This document shows positions 17,030 through 27,449 of a stretch of 64,000 nucleotides of DNA, in pieces. The position numbers and the translations under genes were made by a program. Under the pieces are notes generated by a model, which was not told where the DNA came from, did no database searches, and was given only the letters and a program-made list of their open reading frames with translations. The stretch lies in assembly GCA_029008035.1 (NCBI GenBank), contig JAQXIY010000032.1, forward strand, positions 1 through 64,000. Reading direction: 5' to 3'. Origin of the DNA: Lachnospiraceae bacterium. GTDB lineage: Bacteria > Bacillota > Clostridia > Lachnospirales > Lachnospiraceae. The first letter of the stretch is position 1; every line of letters starts with the position of its first letter.

Positions 17030-19701
17030 CGATTCCTAACCTTTACCTGTAATTCATTCAATGCATTCAACGCCTCAATAGGGGTCATTTGACTGATATC
17101 CAAACTGCGAAGTTCCTCAATGATATCATCATCCTTAACTGTGTCCAGAAAGGACATCTGAGCCAGATCAACCTCATCCAAAGGCTTTTGTCTTCGATTA
17201 AGGGAAACCGTCTGCCCTTCCACCGCAATGTTTTTAGCCAAATCAACAATGTCATTTTCACAAAGCTGTGTCACAATACGGTTTGCTCTCTCAATAACCT
17301 CATCCGGCAATCCTGCCAGTTTTGCCACGGCAATACCATAACTCTTGTCCGCTCCACCGGGGACGATTTTACGCAGAAAAACAATATCATCTCCGTTTTC
17401 CTTAACTGCAATACAATAATTATGTACCCCCTCCAGCTTGCCCTCCAGTTCTGTCAATTCATGATAATGGGTAGCAAATAAGGTTTTGGCTCCCAGGAGT
17501 TTCGTATTGCTGATGTGCTCCACCACAGCCCAAGCAATGCTGAGTCCGTCAAAGGTGGAAGTTCCTCTTCCTATTTCGTCTAAAATCAAAAGAGAGTCTT
17601 TGGTGGCATTACGCAAAATATTGGCCACTTCATTCATTTCCACCATAAAGGTACTCTGTCCCGAAGCCAAATCATCTGAAGCACCTACACGGGTAAAAAT
17701 CCGATCTACCATGCCAATATTGGCAGATTTAGCCGGGACAAAGCTACCCAACTGCGCCATTAATACAATCAGTGCGCTCTGGCGCATATAGGTGGATTTC
17801 CCCGCCATATTGGGTCCGGTGATAATGGATACCCGTTGCTTTTTGTTGTCCAGATAAGTGTCATTGTCGATAAACAGCTTGTTTTCAATCATCAGCTCCA
17901 CCACAGGATGACGACCGCCCTTTATGTCAATGATACCCTTTGTATTTAGTTTCGGTCGAACATAGTGATTCTTTTCGGCCACATGCGCCAGTGAAGCATA
18001 CACATCCAATCGGGCAATGGCCTTGGCGGTCTGTTGCACCCGGGTAACCTGGCTTGCAATTTGTTGTCGGATTTCTTTAAAAAACTCATATTCCAGAGAA
18101 ATCAACTTGTCCTCAGCTCCCAGAATGGTGTCCTCCAGTTCCTTGAGCCGAGGGGTGAAATAGCGTTCTGCATTTGCCAAAGTCTGCTTGCGCTGATAAT
18201 CCGATGGAACCAAATCCTTATAGGAATTGGTAACCTCTAAATAATATCCAAATACCTTGTTGTACTTAATCTTAAGATTTTTGATACCGGTGCGTTCCCT
18301 TTCCCGGGCCTCCAACTCAGCCAGCCATTGCTTTCCTTCCGTCTTTGCTCTGCGCAGTCTGTCAATTTCTTCGTGAAATCCATCTCTGATGATTCCCCCA
18401 TCTCTGGAAGAAATAGGAGGTTCTTCACAGATGGCATCATCCACCAGATGATACAGGTCGGACAAATCGTCAATCTCCTGTTCCAGCTGTTGTAGGTGAT
18501 CGGATTTGCAGTCCTTTAAAATCGCTTTTATGTATGGCAACATACCGATAGAGTTCTTAAAGGCCAGCAAGTCTCTGGGGTTGGCCGTCTGATAAACAAT
18601 ACGGGTATTCAATCGCTCCAAATCATAAATCGGCGCAAGGTACTCCCGCAATTCTTCACGTAGAACCATGTGAGAGAAAAATTCTTCCACTGCATCCAAT
18701 CGTCTTTGAATCATATCCATATCCGTCAAGGGCTGCTCAATGTCATTTCGAAGCATTCTGGCACCCATAGCGGTCTTTGTCTTGTCAAGAACCCATAGCA
18801 GGGAGCCCCTTTTTTGCTTTTCCCGAAGTGTTTCCACCAATTCAAGGTTTCTTCTTGTGGAGGAATCTAAAAGCATATAATTGCCGTTGAGATATGGTTT
18901 GATGGTATGAATCTGTTCCAGGCTGTTCTTCTGGATTTCGTACAGATACTTCATCAATGCACCGGCAGCAATGCTTCCCAATGGGAATTCCTCCAAGCCA
19001 AGACCGGAGAGTTGACTGGTGTGAAAGTGTTCCAGCAAAAGGGCAACTGCCAATTTTTCGTCAAAATAATGGGCATCTACCTTAGAGATGGATATTTGCA
19101 TTCTCTCCCGTAAGTCCCGCATATCAATGCCACTGATTGCAAAATTCTCATTGCACACAATTTCTGAGGGGTGATATTTGTTGATTTCATCCATACAAGT
19201 ACGATTGGAATCCACCTCTGTGACAAAAAAATCTGCCGTGGAGACATCGGCAATGGCCAATCCATAGCGCTCACCGTCATAGAAAATCCCCATAATATAA
19301 TTGTTTTTCGTCTCATCTAACGACATGGTATCCATATTGGTTCCCGGGGTGACAATGCGTGTCACCTCGCGTTTCACCATGCCTTTTGCCTCTTTGGGAT
19401 CCTCCACCTGTTCGCATACAGCCACCTTATAGCCCTTGTTGATCAAGCGGGTAAGATAACTCTCCGCCGCATGGTAGGGCACTCCACACATGGGCGCACG
19501 CTCCTCCAAGCCACAACTTTTCCCGGTAAGTGTGATTTCAAGTTCACGGGACACTGTCTCTGCATCCTCAAAAAACATCTCATAAAAATCGCCCAAACGA
19601 TAAAACAGAATGTAATTGGGATACTCCTCTTTTGTCTGCAAATAGTGCTGCATCATTGGTGTTAATTTATTAAAATCAATTTCTTTACTATTCATATTCA
19701 A
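17023..19701 (-). CDS. mutS: DNA mismatch repair protein MutS
   Basis: RLGDFYEMFFEDA; TGPNMAGKSTYMRQ; LDEIGRGTSTFDGLSIAWAVVEH. Confidence 0.98.
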   Translation of the reverse strand: MNMNSKEIDFNKLTPMMQHYLQTKEEYPNYILFYRLGDFYEMFFEDAETVSRELEITLTGKSCGLEERAPMCGVPYHAAESYLTRLINKGYKVAVCEQVEDPKEAKGMVKREVTRIVTPGTNMDTMSLDETKNNYIMGIFYDGERYGLAIADVSTADFFVTEVDSNRTCMDEINKYHPSEIVCNENFAISGIDMRDLRERMQISISKVDAHYFDEKLAVALLLEHFHTSQLSGLGLEEFPLGSIAAGALMKYLYEIQKNSLEQIHTIKPYLNGNYMLLDSSTRRNLELVETLREKQKRGSLLWVLDKTKTAMGARMLRNDIEQPLTDMDMIQRRLDAVEEFFSHMVLREELREYLAPIYDLERLNTRIVYQTANPRDLLAFKNSIGMLPYIKAILKDCKSDHLQQLEQEIDDLSDLYHLVDDAICEEPPISSRDGGIIRDGFHEEIDRLRRAKTEGKQWLAELEARERERTGIKNLKIKYNKVFGYYLEVTNSYKDLVPSDYQRKQTLANAERYFTPRLKELEDTILGAEDKLISLEYEFFKEIRQQIASQVTRVQQTAKAIARLDVYASLAHVAEKNHYVRPKLNTKGIIDIKGGRHPVVELMIENKLFIDNDTYLDNKKQRVSIITGPNMAGKSTYMRQSALIVLMAQLGSFVPAKSANIGMVDRIFTRVGASDDLASGQSTFMVEMNEVANILRNATKDSLLILDEIGRGTSTFDGLSIAWAVVEHISNTKLLGAKTLFATHYHELTELEGKLEGVHNYCIAVKENGDDIVFLRKIVPGGADKSYGIAVAKLAGLPDEVIERANRIVTQLCENDIVDLAKNIAVEGQTVSLNRRQKPLDEVDLAQMSFLDTVKDDDIIEELRSLDISQMTPIEALNALNELQVKVRNRW

Positions 19702-21286
19702 CCTTATATCTCTTTATAATTTCTTCTGCAATCTTCACACCATCCATGGCTGCCGACATAATTCCGCCGGCATAACCGGCCCCTTCACCACAGGGAAATA
19801 AACCTTTCATACTGCTCTCAAAACCATCGTCTCTGTGAATGCGCAAGGGAGATGACGTCCGACTCTCAATGCCGGAGAGAATGGCATCCTCTCTGTCAAA
19901 TCCTTGTATATATTTTCCAAACAATCCCATTCCCTCCAAGAAGGAACCGCGCATAGCATCCGTAAACAATGGATTCAAATCCGCAAATCCACAATCTCCT
20001 TTGGTCTCTGAGTGAAATGCACCATAGCCCGTAGATTCCTTTCGGGCAACAAAATCCCCAAACAACTGTTGCGGAATTTTCCCCCGGCATAAATCATAGG
20101 CCTTTTTTTCCAGCTGATTTTGAAACTCCACAGCACCCATAGGATCATCAAGAGCATATTCATCCTTTCCTACAGAAACGACAATAGCGCTGTTTGCATT
20201 GGCTGAGTCACGCTTGGAGTAGCTCATGCCGTTGACAACCAATTGCCCCGGTGCCGAAGATGCATTTACCACATATCCCCCGGGACACATACAAAATGAA
20301 TACACTCCCCTGCCGTTGGCCAGCTTGGTTGCCAATTTGTAGGGAGCCACCGGGAGATGGGCAATATTACCTTCCCCATACTGTGAACGATTGATCATCT
20401 CCTGAGGATGTTCCACCCGAAAGCCCACAGCAAATTCCTTGGCAGACATGGGAACACTCCTCTCATACAACTTACGAAAGGTATCCCTGGCGCTGTGACC
20501 AATAGCCAGAATACATATATCTGTCTTAATATAGGTATCCTCTGCATAAATTCCCTGCAGCCTTTGATTCTCAAAGACAAAATCAGTCACACATGTGTCA
20601 AAAAGGAATCTGCCACCCAGAGATATGATTACCCGGCGCATATTCTTTATCACATTTACCAAAATATCTGTGCCGATATGTGGCTTTGCGTCCCATAAAA
20701 TCTGCTCAGGTGCGCCAAATTTCACAAATGTTTCCAAGACAAATCGATTCTTCCCCGTCTTATCCTTTACCAAGGTATTAAGCTTTCCATCGGAAAAGGT
20801 TCCCGCTCCGCCTTCTCCAAATTGTACGTTGGAATTAGAAGAAAGTATATTGCTTTGCCAAAACTTTTCCACATCTTTGGTTCGCTGTTCCACTGACGAG
20901 CCCCTCTCAATGATCAGTGGCGCGTACCCGGCCATTGCCAGTACATATGCACAAAATAACCCGCCGGGACCGGCTCCGACAATCACCGGGGGGTTGTTTA
21001 AATCCTTTTCCCCGGAAGCAGGAATCTGAAACAAAACCTGCTGATACAGGGAAATATTTGCATTGTTTTGATATCGTTTTAGAATCTGGCGTTCCCCCTT
21101 GCCAAAATCTACCGCTACAGAATAAACATAATAAATATTGGGCTTCTTCCTGGCATCCACAGAACACTTTAAAATCTTGTAGGACTTTATGTCTTCTTTT
21201 TTGGTACGGACAGCATCTGCAATGTATGTAGTCAAGTCCGCGTTTTCTATTGTTGATGGTACTTTCAACTGATTGATTTGAATCAT
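19688..21286 (-). CDS. NAD(P)/FAD-dependent oxidoreductase
   Basis: PVIVGAGPGGLFCAYVLAMAGYAPLIIERG; GEGGAGTFSDGKLNT; GEGAGYAGGIMSAAMDG; start at MIQINQ chosen to follow an AAAGGA RBS. Confidence 0.9.
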   Translation of the reverse strand: MIQINQLKVPSTIENADLTTYIADAVRTKKEDIKSYKILKCSVDARKKPNIYYVYSVAVDFGKGERQILKRYQNNANISLYQQVLFQIPASGEKDLNNPPVIVGAGPGGLFCAYVLAMAGYAPLIIERGSSVEQRTKDVEKFWQSNILSSNSNVQFGEGGAGTFSDGKLNTLVKDKTGKNRFVLETFVKFGAPEQILWDAKPHIGTDILVNVIKNMRRVIISLGGRFLFDTCVTDFVFENQRLQGIYAEDTYIKTDICILAIGHSARDTFRKLYERSVPMSAKEFAVGFRVEHPQEMINRSQYGEGNIAHLPVAPYKLATKLANGRGVYSFCMCPGGYVVNASSAPGQLVVNGMSYSKRDSANANSAIVVSVGKDEYALDDPMGAVEFQNQLEKKAYDLCRGKIPQQLFGDFVARKESTGYGAFHSETKGDCGFADLNPLFTDAMRGSFLEGMGLFGKYIQGFDREDAILSGIESRTSSPLRIHRDDGFESSMKGLFPCGEGAGYAGGIMSAAMDGVKIAEEIIKRYKVEYE

Positions 21287-22575
21287 ATGATATCCTTTGC
21301 CGCATGTCTTCCAGCCACAGCGCCGCTGGACCATGCCCATTGTAAATTATATCCCCCGCAGATGCCATCTACATCCACAATTTCCCCGGCCATATAAAAT
21401 CCCGGGCAAAGAAGTGACTCCATGGTGTCCGGACAAATGTCATCTGTAGAAACGCCACCAGCCGTTACCTGTGCATGTTTAAATCCATGTGTCTTTGTGA
21501 TGGGAACGATGAATGATTTGAGAATATCCCTCAGACGAACAATCTCTTCCCTGTCACAATCCTTTACGGATTGATTGGTTGAAATGCCACAGGCCATCAG
21601 AACACCCTCTATCACCTTGTCATTGAGAAGTCCCCACAACGCTTGTTTCACAGAAGGTGATACGGGAGTATACTCAAAGCGTCTCAGAAGAATTTCCTCC
21701 ACATCCGTTTTGGTGTATTCCGGCATAAAATCTATAGACATCTCCACTTGCATATTTCGCTCCAATCCAATTGATGCCATCCTGCTTAATTGAAACACTG
21801 CAATGCCGGAGATGCCATAGTCCGTCAATTGCAGTTCTCCGGACTCCTCTCCCACACATTCTCCCTGGACAAAAAGGGATAATCGACAGTCGCACCGGGC
21901 TCCCGCCATGGCTGAAATGCCCGGATGATTTGTATGTAATTGCACCAGAGCCGGAACCAGAGGCGTTATATTGTGACCAAACATTTTTGCATAATAATAG
22001 CCGTCCCCATTGCTACCTTTGATAGCGGACGCCTTCCCACCTGTGGCCAATATCACTTTCTTGCAACGTAACCGGCCACCGGTATGGGTCACAGTAAAAA
22101 GATTATCTGAGTCCTTTGAAATGCTCCGCACTCTTGTCTCCAACATAACAGGAACCGATAATGCCAAAAGTCTCTCCCTCAACAATGCCACTACAGCTCC
22201 TGCCTGACGACATCGGGGATAGTAGTAACCTTCCTGTTCCACAGGTGCCACGCCAATATCCTCAAAAAAGTCGAGGGTATCCTCCAAGGTAAAACCTTGC
22301 AGCACACGCTGCAGGAACGCGGCATCAGCCCCGTAATAGCATTGCTCTGATATCCTTTGATTGGTCAAATTACATTTGCCGTTACCGGTGGCAAGAATCT
22401 TCTTTCCCAGGCATTCATTTCCCTCAAGAATCACCGTATCTGCGCCTAATTGAGCAGCTTGAATTCCGGCCATCATTCCGGAAGCGCCTCCACCTAAAAC
22501 AGCAACATCATATATGTCTTTTGTCATGTCTTTCCTCTTTTCTACCACAAGATATTGTAGCATAACAAAGGGCAA
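21283..22575 (-). CDS. HI0933/YhiN-type flavoprotein
   Basis: DVAVLGGGASGMMAGIQAAQLGADTVILEGNECLGKKILATGNGKCNLTN; GGVSTDDI; GEIVDVDGICGGYNLQWAWSSG. Confidence 0.93.
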   Translation of the reverse strand: MPFVMLQYLVVEKRKDMTKDIYDVAVLGGGASGMMAGIQAAQLGADTVILEGNECLGKKILATGNGKCNLTNQRISEQCYYGADAAFLQRVLQGFTLEDTLDFFEDIGVAPVEQEGYYYPRCRQAGAVVALLRERLLALSVPVMLETRVRSISKDSDNLFTVTHTGGRLRCKKVILATGGKASAIKGSNGDGYYYAKMFGHNITPLVPALVQLHTNHPGISAMAGARCDCRLSLFVQGECVGEESGELQLTDYGISGIAVFQLSRMASIGLERNMQVEMSIDFMPEYTKTDVEEILLRRFEYTPVSPSVKQALWGLLNDKVIEGVLMACGISTNQSVKDCDREEIVRLRDILKSFIVPITKTHGFKHAQVTAGGVSTDDICPDTMESLLCPGFYMAGEIVDVDGICGGYNLQWAWSSGAVAGRHAAKDII

Positions 22576-22595
22576 TTCTCAAGAAAGAGATACCA

Positions 22596-22976
22596 CTAAC
22601 TGCTGTAATTCTCCAAAAAATCATACAGAGATTTCTCATCCACAAAATTCAATCCCTCTTTGATTTGTTTTTGTACATCCTCCGGCAGACGATTTGTGGG
22701 TATATCCGTGGAAAGATATTTGATTTTATTTTCCAAATAATACACCACCAGATTCCCCGATTCCTCAACAACCACAAATTGATATTCGCTTTTTTTGTTG
22801 CTTTGAATTGCTTTTTGAGGCACTGCACCATCCGGTGTTTCTTCTATCATATTGTCCCGATACAACGCTAAAGACAAAGCACTCATCAACACAAGACATA
22901 ATATACCATACAAAAAAATACAAATACGATTAGTCCTCTTCATAATATCTCCTTTACAAGAAAAATATTGAAACAC
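22596..22976 (-). CDS. Small membrane-anchored protein, possibly BofC C-terminal-like
   Basis: N-terminal TM then YQFVVVEESGNLVVYYLENKIKYLSTDIPTNRLPEDVQKQIKEGLNFVDEKSLYDFLENYSS. Confidence 0.5.
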   Translation of the reverse strand: MFQYFSCKGDIMKRTNRICIFLYGILCLVLMSALSLALYRDNMIEETPDGAVPQKAIQSNKKSEYQFVVVEESGNLVVYYLENKIKYLSTDIPTNRLPEDVQKQIKEGLNFVDEKSLYDFLENYSS

Positions 22977-22998
22977 TAAAAGTATTTGTATTTGTAAA

Positions 22999-24660
22999 TT
23001 ATTTATGCAAAAGTCCGCATTTCTTGGCCAGACGGACTATGAGATATCCCTTGGGAATGCGGTTTAATTCTTCTTCTGTCAACCCTTTCATCAACAATAG
23101 CACAACAAAGTATATGACAATTCCAACGCAAATACTCACCAGCACAGCCAAAACATTGGAGTCCACAGCCAGCATAAGAACTTTATATACCACATATACT
23201 CCGATGCCCATGGTAAGCGACGCCAAAAATGGTATGATGTATGTTTTACCTATATCCACATATGCACCACTATAGCGGCGCAGTGCCAAATCATTCAAAA
23301 TGCACACGCAAAGGCCATACACATTATTCGCAATGACAACTGCGTAGATATGCAAATGGAAGTATTCCATCAGCACAAACAAAACCACGAGATGAATCAC
23401 CAAGGAAATCACCGCGTTAATCACAGGAGTTCTCATACGGTCAATCCCCTGCAATAGTCCATTGGTCAAGGTAGACAAGCCAAATAATACAATGGAAATC
23501 GTCCCCAGCATCATAATCATCATGGTTGTGTTATCTCCATCCTGGAACAAAAGCATATTCAAGGGTTTGCCCAGAATCCCCATACCAATTGCTGACGGTA
23601 TGGATACTACCATAATAAACCTTGTGGCCAGTGATATCTGATAGTTCACGCCATCATAATCCTTTGCGTGAAATGCTTTGGACAAACTTGGCACACTGGA
23701 TGCTGCCAACGAGGATGCAATGGAAATGGGTACGTTGGTAAGAACAATAAACTGTCCCGAATACACTCCCCACCACTCGCTTATCTGCTTGGCTGAATAC
23801 CCCTGCATAACGGCAATATTCTTAAACACACCCTGATCTACAATGGTACTGATGCTGTAAACAGTGGTACTTAGAAGTATGGGCAAAATGGTTAAAAATA
23901 AAGCACTCATGATTTCCCCATAGCTCTCCGATTGACGATGGCGATCCCGCTTCAGACGTTTTTTTAGCCGTTTTCGATAAGCGAAATAAACAAAAAGCAT
24001 AAACAAGAGAGCCAATAACGCCCCGGAAGCCGTACCAATGGTTCCACCGGCTGCTCCATAAGCCGCAGCATAATTGTCCGGGTCACCAATCATTTCTCCC
24101 ACATTTTTTCCGTAGGAAAACAGCATGTAGGCTGCCACAATGCTGACAACAGCATTGAGAATCTGTTCTGCCACCTGAGAAAATGCGCTGGGTATCATGG
24201 TATTAAGCCCTTGAAAGAAACCTCGAAAAACTCCAAGTATGGCAACCACAAATAACGTAGGTGCCAGAATCTTAAGGGCAATGGCACTCAACGGGGTCTT
24301 TAATAAGGTTCCCGTAAAGAAATCTGCGCCAAAATATAGTAACAGTCCACCGGCACCGCCACTGACAAATGCAAAGAACAGCGCGCCCTTAAAAACCCGG
24401 TAAGCATCCTTCACATGGCCTTTCCCCATTCTGGCAGCCACCAATTTAGAGACAGCCAGCGGGATGCTGTAGGATGATATAATCAATATGATATTGTAAA
24501 TGCTAAAGGCTGTTCCGTAATAATCATTGCCAACTTTACCGATGATGGCCTTTAGGGGCATACGATATAGCAAGCCCACAATACGACTGATAAAAGAGGC
24601 AATGGCAAGTATTGAACCTTGTAGCAAAAAACTTGCGTCACTGTTTTTTGATTTGCCCAA
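22999..24660 (-). CDS. MOP-superfamily polysaccharide/oligosaccharide flippase (SpoVB/MurJ-like)
   Basis: About 14 TM segments; FLLQGSILAIASFISRIVGLLYRMPL; PSAFSQVAEQILN. Confidence 0.88.
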   Translation of the reverse strand: MGKSKNSDASFLLQGSILAIASFISRIVGLLYRMPLKAIIGKVGNDYYGTAFSIYNIILIISSYSIPLAVSKLVAARMGKGHVKDAYRVFKGALFFAFVSGGAGGLLLYFGADFFTGTLLKTPLSAIALKILAPTLFVVAILGVFRGFFQGLNTMIPSAFSQVAEQILNAVVSIVAAYMLFSYGKNVGEMIGDPDNYAAAYGAAGGTIGTASGALLALLFMLFVYFAYRKRLKKRLKRDRHRQSESYGEIMSALFLTILPILLSTTVYSISTIVDQGVFKNIAVMQGYSAKQISEWWGVYSGQFIVLTNVPISIASSLAASSVPSLSKAFHAKDYDGVNYQISLATRFIMVVSIPSAIGMGILGKPLNMLLFQDGDNTTMMIMMLGTISIVLFGLSTLTNGLLQGIDRMRTPVINAVISLVIHLVVLFVLMEYFHLHIYAVVIANNVYGLCVCILNDLALRRYSGAYVDIGKTYIIPFLASLTMGIGVYVVYKVLMLAVDSNVLAVLVSICVGIVIYFVVLLLMKGLTEEELNRIPKGYLIVRLAKKCGLLHK

Positions 24661-24677
24661 TCTACTTCCCCAAAATG

Positions 24678-25748
24678 TTACTTCTCTTCTTTGCTGTCAA
24701 AAGTGTTCTTTTCAGCGTGTTGCTTTTCAATAATACATACCCATGTCTTACCCGGATTCAGCGTGATTTCTTTACCTTTCAAATCATAGTAATGGGTAAT
24801 GCCGTCAGATTCTTTTTTCCAAGTTACGTCAATCATCTTTCCATTGGTAAAGAACTTACCCTCTCCGGAACCGTCGATACCCAGATTTAAGTATTGTGTT
24901 CCCTCATATTCTGAACTGGAAACATTCTGAAAAATAATATTGCTCACTTCAACCTGCTTACCATCAACTACATCGATGTGCTCTTCCCCGAACTGGAATC
25001 TCTTATATGTCTTTGTCTTCTCATCATAGACAAAGGATGGCTTATTGTAGAAGTAATATGGCTTAATCAGAACACTGTCTTCACCATCTTTTAAAGTATT
25101 AAGCTCATCCTCATCAGCAAACTGATAATGTCCCTGATATGACTTTGGATAAGTAGTTGTAAATCCCTTTGTAGCAATGCCACTGGCAATACCCTCTGCA
25201 CTGGTATAACAGTTGTGGGGTGCCGGATGTTCATCTGTTCGATAGAAGGTGCTATTAACAGCGCCGTCTAATCCGCTGAGATGATCTACCACACCGGAAT
25301 CAAGCAACGATTCTGCGTGAACACTCTGTCCCACATGAACATAGATTGCGTCAAATTCCTTTGCAAAATATGCATAGTAAGGACGGCAACTGCGCACGGT
25401 ACCAATCTGTGTCAAATCCTTGTAATCCTCATAGATTGCCATCAATCGAGTGATTCCACCCTCAACAGGTGCCTCATAAATGACACCGGCAGAATTCAAG
25501 CCGTATTGAGGAAGCGCCTCCTTTGTATTACCGTTCATAACAGCAATGGGTCTGTTCTGTCCGATTTTCTCGTCAACCCACTCCCCTGTCAAAAAGCTCT
25601 TCATCTCACCCTCATGACCGGATTCGACTGCATCGGCTGTCTGATTCTCTTCTGATTTCTTGCCATTGCTTACAGCAACAACTACACCGACAACAGCCAG
25701 CACTGCCACGATAGCACATACAATTCCGATGATTTTCTTCTTAGACAT
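24678..25748 (-). CDS. DUF3048 domain-containing (YerB-like) protein
   Basis: RPIAVMNGNTKEALPQYGLNSAGVIYEAPVEGGITRLMAIYEDY...IGTVRSCRPYYAYFAKEFDAIYVHVG. Confidence 0.88.
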   Translation of the reverse strand: MSKKKIIGIVCAIVAVLAVVGVVVAVSNGKKSEENQTADAVESGHEGEMKSFLTGEWVDEKIGQNRPIAVMNGNTKEALPQYGLNSAGVIYEAPVEGGITRLMAIYEDYKDLTQIGTVRSCRPYYAYFAKEFDAIYVHVGQSVHAESLLDSGVVDHLSGLDGAVNSTFYRTDEHPAPHNCYTSAEGIASGIATKGFTTTYPKSYQGHYQFADEDELNTLKDGEDSVLIKPYYFYNKPSFVYDEKTKTYKRFQFGEEHIDVVDGKQVEVSNIIFQNVSSSEYEGTQYLNLGIDGSGEGKFFTNGKMIDVTWKKESDGITHYYDLKGKEITLNPGKTWVCIIEKQHAEKNTFDSKEEK

Positions 25749-26253
25749 CTTCTCTTTCCTCCCGTGTTATATTTAGTAAATCTAAGATTGTTCTCTGCTT
25801 TTGTTCCATGATTTCAGCTTCTTCATGCTCCATGTGATCATATCCCATCAGGTGAAGCATGCTGTGAGCAATCAAAAATGCATACTCTCTTTTCACAGAA
25901 TGACCGTACTCTCTGGCCTGACTCATAACATGATCTACAGAAATCACAATATCCCCCAGAACAACCTCTCCCGTCTCCGGATGAAAAATCTCATCCATAT
26001 CTTCCAGATGTGAAAAGTCTCCCGGGTTCTCATAGTCTATCATAGGAAAGGACAACACATCTGTGGCACTGTCCTTTTCACGAAACTCTTTGTTTATTTG
26101 GCAAATGGCAGTATCGTCTGTCAGCGTCAATCCCACCTCAACCTCATAGGGAAAGGATTCCGTTTCCAACGCTTTTTCAATTACCGCAGTGGCAATTGCT
26201 CTGTAATCAAAGGAAAATGGAATCTGCGTTTCCTCTTCAAATAATATTGTCAT
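25741..26253 (-). CDS. ybeY: Endoribonuclease YbeY
   Basis: REKDSATDVLSFP...LGDIVIS...AFLIAHSMLHLMGYDHMEHEE. Confidence 0.95.
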   Translation of the reverse strand: MTILFEEETQIPFSFDYRAIATAVIEKALETESFPYEVEVGLTLTDDTAICQINKEFREKDSATDVLSFPMIDYENPGDFSHLEDMDEIFHPETGEVVLGDIVISVDHVMSQAREYGHSVKREYAFLIAHSMLHLMGYDHMEHEEAEIMEQKQRTILDLLNITREEREDV

Positions 26254-27449
26254 AGCAAGGATTCCTCCTGAACAAGTTTTTCTCGAATGGTCAAAAATTG
26301 GTTGATGCTCATTTTGGATTCATCATAGAAACCTTTCTGAGACAACTCATTTAGCGTCTGATATATGACCATATCCTGATTCCATGTACTGGACATGGTA
26401 TCTCTATCCAACAACTCAATTTTGGTCACTAAAGTATCGACCATATGTACAATAGCAGATTCCGGCGTTTGTGGCAAACGTATCACACCGCCATATTCCT
26501 CCATAATCTCCATTACATCCGTGGGGAAGCAGTGATTATTGGCCAATTTAAGAGCGTTGTCAATCTCCGGCTCCCCTTCCATTTTGCCAAGGCGATAATA
26601 AAAGCCACCACATGCTGCACAGTCGGCATTGGCGCCAATAGCTGATGCACAAAAAGCCGCCAACTTGGATACACGTCTGGCGTGGCGGTATTCTGCCATA
26701 GAAAACTTCTTGATATCATCTACCAGGGGATATCTCTCATCAATAAATTTAAGGTAATCTATGGTGGCGCTTTCCTTCGTTCTCTCGCTAATCATACTGT
26801 AAAATACAATGATGACAGCACAGTTACACAAACCGTTTAATGTGGCATACAAAAATACCTTGCTATCGATTTCCAGATAGGCAATGTAATAAAATACGAT
26901 AGGCACCAACATATTCACCAAGAAATAAATAATGTAAATATGGAAGGATTCCGCCCTCTGGCGATTGCTAAGAAAGGACGAAAGCAAAATCCCCAGCATA
27001 GCAAGTATGCAATAGCAATAAAAAACATTGACGCTCAATCCGCAGGTTACGCATTGTATGATGATAAAGTAGATGCCGAGGGACAATGCCATGACATCAT
27101 CTAATACTGTTGTAAGCAAAACTCCAATGATCATGACCGGAGCAAAGTAGTCCGGCAGGTAGGAAAAAACAATGGTAAAAACCCAGGCCAGCAACAACAT
27201 GAGAAAGATGGAGCGATAGCTGGTAGCATCTCCTACCGGAAGACGATGCTCCGTTCTCTTTTTCATTAAAGCAATAATCAAAACCAGAAGAAACACCAAA
27301 TTAATCGTCATCAGACATAAAAGTTCATCCAATAACAATTCGGACTGGTATGCCATAAAAGATATGCCCAGCAAAAAAAGAATCACTATGGCCACCACGT
27401 ATCCCAGTCTCTTCTTCGATATATTATTTTCTATTTGTTCCCTTTTCAT
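26250..27449 (-). CDS. 7TM-HD (PgpH/YqfF-like) membrane protein with degenerate HD motif
   Basis: Multi-TM followed by HARRVSKLAAFCASAIGANADCAACGGFYYRLGKMEGE; between phoH and ybeY; start MKREQ preceded by AGGA. Confidence 0.75.
   Translation of the reverse strand: MKREQIENNISKKRLGYVVAIVILFLLGISFMAYQSELLLDELLCLMTINLVFLLVLIIALMKKRTEHRLPVGDATSYRSIFLMLLLAWVFTIVFSYLPDYFAPVMIIGVLLTTVLDDVMALSLGIYFIIIQCVTCGLSVNVFYCYCILAMLGILLSSFLSNRQRAESFHIYIIYFLVNMLVPIVFYYIAYLEIDSKVFLYATLNGLCNCAVIIVFYSMISERTKESATIDYLKFIDERYPLVDDIKKFSMAEYRHARRVSKLAAFCASAIGANADCAACGGFYYRLGKMEGEPEIDNALKLANNHCFPTDVMEIMEEYGGVIRLPQTPESAIVHMVDTLVTKIELLDRDTMSSTWNQDMVIYQTLNELSQKGFYDESKMSINQFLTIREKLVQEESLL

Noticed and set aside
20907-21368. 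Minus-strand ORF overlapping the two flavoprotein genes
   Set aside because: Out-of-frame overlap with two strongly supported genes, no homology-like motifs.
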